A DNA stretch of 5,892 nt, from NCBI GenBank assembly GCA_938041635.1, contig CALIAD010000108.1, positions 1-5,892 on the forward strand, read 5' to 3'. The notes under the pieces were generated by a model that was not told the DNA's origin, ran no database searches, and saw only the letters and a list, made by a program, of their open reading frames with translations. Origin of the DNA: an uncultured Atopobium sp. GTDB lineage: Bacteria; Actinomycetota; Coriobacteriia; Coriobacteriales; Atopobiaceae. Position numbers and translations under genes: made by a program. Below are positions 3,298 through 5,892 of this stretch, piece by piece (positions within the stretch are counted from its first letter, which is position 1; every line of letters starts with the position of its first letter).

Positions 3298-4791
3298 ATG
3301 GAACTTCACGAGGAATGTGGCGTCTTTGGAGTATGGGCGCCTGACCGTGACGTTGCTCGACTCACTTATTTTGCGCTGCACGCGCTGCAGCATCGCGGGC
3401 AAGATTCCGCAGGTATAGCCGTCGGCGACGGCCAGACCGTGCTTATCAGAAAAGACACGGGCCTCGTAACTGAAGTTTTTAACAACGACGATCTCAACGC
3501 AATGCCTGGTAAAGTGGCTATCGGTCACTGCCGCTACGGCACTGCAGGCGCAAAGGGCTGGGAGTCGGCTCAGCCTCACATGTCGTCCATCGACGAGACC
3601 CTTATCGCCCTGGCGCACAACGGCACCCTCGTCAACTTTGACTCCTTGCGAGAAGAACTGTCTTCTCGCCAGATTTCCTTTAGATCCAACACGGATTCCG
3701 AGGTAGCAGCCCAGCTCATTGGCTACTTCACGCGTCAAACTCACCGACTGCGCACCGGCATCGCCGCAACCATGAACCTCATCGAGGGCGGCTACGCTAT
3801 GGTGCTCATCCGCGAGAACGCGCTGTATGCGTTTAGGGATCCAAACGGCATTCGTCCGCTGGTACTTGGCCATATTGGCGAGGAGGACGAGAATAACTGG
3901 GTGGTTGCATCCGAGACGTGCGCGCTGGATATTGTGGGCGCCACGTATGTGCGTGAAGTTGCTCCTGGCGAGATTATCCGCATCTCGGACAACGGCCTGT
4001 CTTCTGAGATGGGACTTGCTCCTCGTCAGCAGGCAGACTGCATTTTTGAGCAGGTGTATTTCTCGCGTCCTGACTCAATTATTAGCGGCCGCTCGGTATA
4101 TTCTGTCCGTCACCAGATGGGCCGTCAGCTGGCAAAAGAGACGCCAGCCGATGTTGACCTGGTAATTGGTGTACCAGATTCCGGTGTTCCTGCAGCTGAG
4201 GGCTTTGCGCAAGAGCTGGACGTGCCATTTGGTACCGGTCTCATCAAGAATCGCTACGTTGCTAGAACGTTCATTCAGCCTACGCAACAGCTTCGTGAGC
4301 TGGGCGTTCGCTTGAAGCTCAACGCGCTTTCGGACGTTGTCGCAGATAAGCGCATTGTGATGGTGGACGATTCTGTTGTTCGCGGCACCACCTCAAAGCA
4401 GATTGTTCAGCTGCTCAGAGACGCGGGAGCTACAGAAGTGCACGTCAGAAGTGCTTCTCCTAAGGTAGCGTGGCCCTGCTTCTACGGCATTGATACCGCT
4501 GACCAGCACCAGCTTGTTGCATCAAAAATGAGTACAGAAGAAATTTGCGAGTACATCGGCGCAGATTCTTTGGGCTTCTTGAGCCTGGAGGGCCTGCTTG
4601 CATGCGTGCCTTCAAGAGGCTATTGCGAGTCCTGCTTTAGCGGCAAATATCCCGTGGAAATTCCCGAGGACTTCCATCAGAGATTCTTGCCAGAGAATAA
4701 ACCAGACAACTTGCATCCATCGTATGCACTAAAGTTTGACCAGGTAGAACAGCAGTTAATTGATGAGGGTCTTATGCCCTCAGAGCAGTAA
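3298..4791 (+). CDS. purF: Amidophosphoribosyltransferase (glutamine PRPP amidotransferase), Fe-S type
   Basis: PurF commits PRPP to purine synthesis, using ammonia from glutamine to make 5-phosphoribosylamine. From ATG 3298 it has 497 residues, normal length. The N-terminal Ntn-type glutaminase domain (about 7-235) begins with ECGVFGVWAP: Cys7 should become the N-terminal nucleophile after removal of a 6-residue propeptide (MELHEE). Also visible are LHALQHRGQDSAGI (27-40), GHCRYGTAG (76-84), LAHNGTLVN (105-113) and NTDSE (131-135). The phosphoribosyltransferase domain (about 245-465) carries GVPDSGVPAA (291-300) and the PRPP motif MVDDSVVRGTTSK (365-377). Cys248, Cys394, Cys443 and Cys446 match the [4Fe-4S] ligands of the Bacillus enzyme, so this should be the oxygen-labile Fe-S form. 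A GTG at 3265 would add 11 residues but lacks a well-placed ribosome site; an in-frame TGA at 3256 bars any earlier start. The gene is followed 11 bp later by purM. Confidence 0.96.
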   Translation: MELHEECGVFGVWAPDRDVARLTYFALHALQHRGQDSAGIAVGDGQTVLIRKDTGLVTEVFNNDDLNAMPGKVAIGHCRYGTAGAKGWESAQPHMSSIDETLIALAHNGTLVNFDSLREELSSRQISFRSNTDSEVAAQLIGYFTRQTHRLRTGIAATMNLIEGGYAMVLIRENALYAFRDPNGIRPLVLGHIGEEDENNWVVASETCALDIVGATYVREVAPGEIIRISDNGLSSEMGLAPRQQADCIFEQVYFSRPDSIISGRSVYSVRHQMGRQLAKETPADVDLVIGVPDSGVPAAEGFAQELDVPFGTGLIKNRYVARTFIQPTQQLRELGVRLKLNALSDVVADKRIVMVDDSVVRGTTSKQIVQLLRDAGATEVHVRSASPKVAWPCFYGIDTADQHQLVASKMSTEEICEYIGADSLGFLSLEGLLACVPSRGYCESCFSGKYPVEIPEDFHQRFLPENKPDNLHPSYALKFDQVEQQLIDEGLMPSEQ

Positions 4792-4797
4792 GAGGAG
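4792..4797 (+). promoter_or_regulatory. Ribosome binding site of purM
   Basis: GAGGAG sits immediately after the purF stop and 5 nt before the purM ATG. The 11-bp gap leaves no room for a promoter or terminator, which supports cotranscription and possibly coupled translation of purF and purM. Confidence 0.75.
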
Positions 4798-4802
4798 AAA
4801 CA

Positions 4803-5891
4803 ATGACCACTTCCGCTGATCCAGCCAAGCAGATTACCTACGCCGACGCAGGCGTTGACGTTGATGAGGGCGCTCGCGCGGTTGACGCCATCAAAGCTGC
4901 TGTTGCTACAACTACTCGCCACGAGGTCATCGGCGGCCTGGGCGGCTTTGGCTCCTGCTTCTCGGCCGCAGCTCTGAAGGACATGGAGGAGCCCGTGCTG
5001 GTCAGCGGCACTGACGGCGTTGGAACCAAGCTTGCCATTGCGCAGCTGCTCAACCGCCACAACACGGTGGGCGAGGACCTGGTTGCAATGTGCGTTGATG
5101 ACATTGTCCCCATGGGGGCTGAGCCTCTGTTCTTCCTGGACTACGTAGCTGTGGGCAAGCTCAAAGCTGAGGCCGTTGCCGAGATTGTTGGTGGCATCGC
5201 AGAGGGTTGCCGCAAGAGCGGTTGTGCTCTGGTTGGCGGCGAAATGGCCGAGCATCCAGGCGTTATGAACCCAGACGACTACGATCTGGCTGGCTTTGTT
5301 GTGGGCGTTGTGGACAAACCAAAGATCTTAGGTCCCGAGAAGGTCAGTGAGGGTGATATTATCCTTGGACTTCCTTCCTCTGGCATTCACTCCAACGGAT
5401 ATTCGCTGGTTCGCAAGGTGGCCATTGAGGGTAAGACGGTTGAGGAGCTCAACCAGCCTCTGGAGGAGCTTGACGGCGAGTCTCTTGCAGATGCCGTTTT
5501 GCGCCCAACCACCATTTATGCAGGTGGATTGCTTGCTGCTCTTCGTGCAGGCGCACCTATCAAGGCTATGGCGCACATCACCGGTGGCGGAATCACCGAG
5601 AACCTTAATCGCGCACTACCAGCTCACCTTGATGCAGAGGTTGATCGTGGTGGAGACGCTGGTCCTGCATGGTCTATTCCACCTGTTATTTCTTACGTTT
5701 CTAACGCTGCAAATCTGTCCCTTGATGAGCAGTATCGCACCTTCAACATGGGTGTTGGCATGGCTCTGATTGTGGACATGGATGACGTTGACGACGTAGC
5801 AGAAGCCCTCTCTGATCAGGGATTTGAGCCATTTGTTATGGGTCAGATTATCCCAGGCACCGGAAAGGTGGTCTACAACGATGCCAATTAA
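4803..5891 (+). CDS. purM: Phosphoribosylformylglycinamidine cyclo-ligase (AIR synthetase)
   Basis: PurM uses ATP to close the imidazole ring of FGAM, giving aminoimidazole ribonucleotide (AIR), step 5 of purine synthesis, as a cytoplasmic homodimer. The 362-residue protein is slightly longer than the E. coli enzyme (about 345). Motifs in order: YADAGVD (13-19), the glycine-rich GGLGGFG (44-50), SGTDGVGTK (68-76), DLVAMCVDD (92-100), GAEPLFFLDY (105-114), GGEMAEHPG (145-153), SSGIHSNGYSLVRK (192-205), HITGGGITEN (258-267) and YRTFNMGVGM (311-320). These cover the ATP-binding N-terminal and the C-terminal halves of the PurM/PurL/SelD fold, so the gene is complete. The stop TAA is at 5889-5891, one base before the window ends. 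It is in an operon with purF; further pur genes may follow, but none can be seen. The region 280-292 (RGGDAGPAWSIPP) looks like a mild insertion relative to the E. coli sequence as recalled. Confidence 0.96.
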   Translation: MTTSADPAKQITYADAGVDVDEGARAVDAIKAAVATTTRHEVIGGLGGFGSCFSAAALKDMEEPVLVSGTDGVGTKLAIAQLLNRHNTVGEDLVAMCVDDIVPMGAEPLFFLDYVAVGKLKAEAVAEIVGGIAEGCRKSGCALVGGEMAEHPGVMNPDDYDLAGFVVGVVDKPKILGPEKVSEGDIILGLPSSGIHSNGYSLVRKVAIEGKTVEELNQPLEELDGESLADAVLRPTTIYAGGLLAALRAGAPIKAMAHITGGGITENLNRALPAHLDAEVDRGGDAGPAWSIPPVISYVSNAANLSLDEQYRTFNMGVGMALIVDMDDVDDVAEALSDQGFEPFVMGQIIPGTGKVVYNDAN

Positions 5892-5892
5892 G

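Noticed and set aside
3259..3873. 204-residue minus-strand ORF
   Set aside because: It lies antisense to the purF N-terminal region, with no motif or start signal. Shadow ORF.

Overview
The window looks like chromosomal DNA from a moderate-GC Gram-positive bacterium. The best guess is an anaerobic or microaerophilic actinobacterium of the Atopobium/Lancefieldella/Olsenella kind (Coriobacteriia). This rests on recall of protein flavour (an actinobacterial-looking PurF N-terminus, an iron-sulfur type PurF, a membrane-anchored class B sortase) and on roughly balanced coding composition beside AT-rich spacers. It is an inference, not a database match.

Layout, left to right. Positions 1-426 hold no gene I can defend. 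Their main content is a 169-bp element (60-228) bounded by near-perfect inverted repeats of about 27 bp, with internal hairpins and a tandem 10-bp repeat, followed by several smaller hairpins. On the minus strand, 427-1296 encodes a pyridoxal/pyridoxamine kinase. A 116-bp divergent promoter region separates it from purE (1413-1874, plus), whose hairpin terminator lies at 1945-1983. A class B sortase gene follows (2109-3047, plus) with its own leader and a strong terminator (3171-3202). Then come purF (3298-4791, plus) and purM (4803-5891, plus), 11 bp apart and surely one transcript that probably continues past the right edge.

Functionally, three genes belong to de novo IMP synthesis: PurF makes phosphoribosylamine (step 1), PurM closes the imidazole ring to give AIR (step 5), and PurE converts N5-CAIR to CAIR (step 6b). 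The kinase belongs to vitamin B6 salvage and the sortase to cell-surface protein anchoring. The sortase sits between purE and purF but is fenced by terminators, so it is probably a separate transcription unit. No purK, no sortase substrate, no tRNA or rRNA, no transposase and no CRISPR array is visible.

The most unusual things are non-coding: the long inverted-repeat element at the left, a perfect 7-bp inverted repeat (CAAACGT/ACGTTTG) just upstream of purF, a 17-bp palindrome overlapping the T-tract of the purE terminator, GC-rich short tandem repeats after purE, and overlapping mini-ORFs in front of the sortase. I found no convincing new multi-gene system; the coding genes are standard families.
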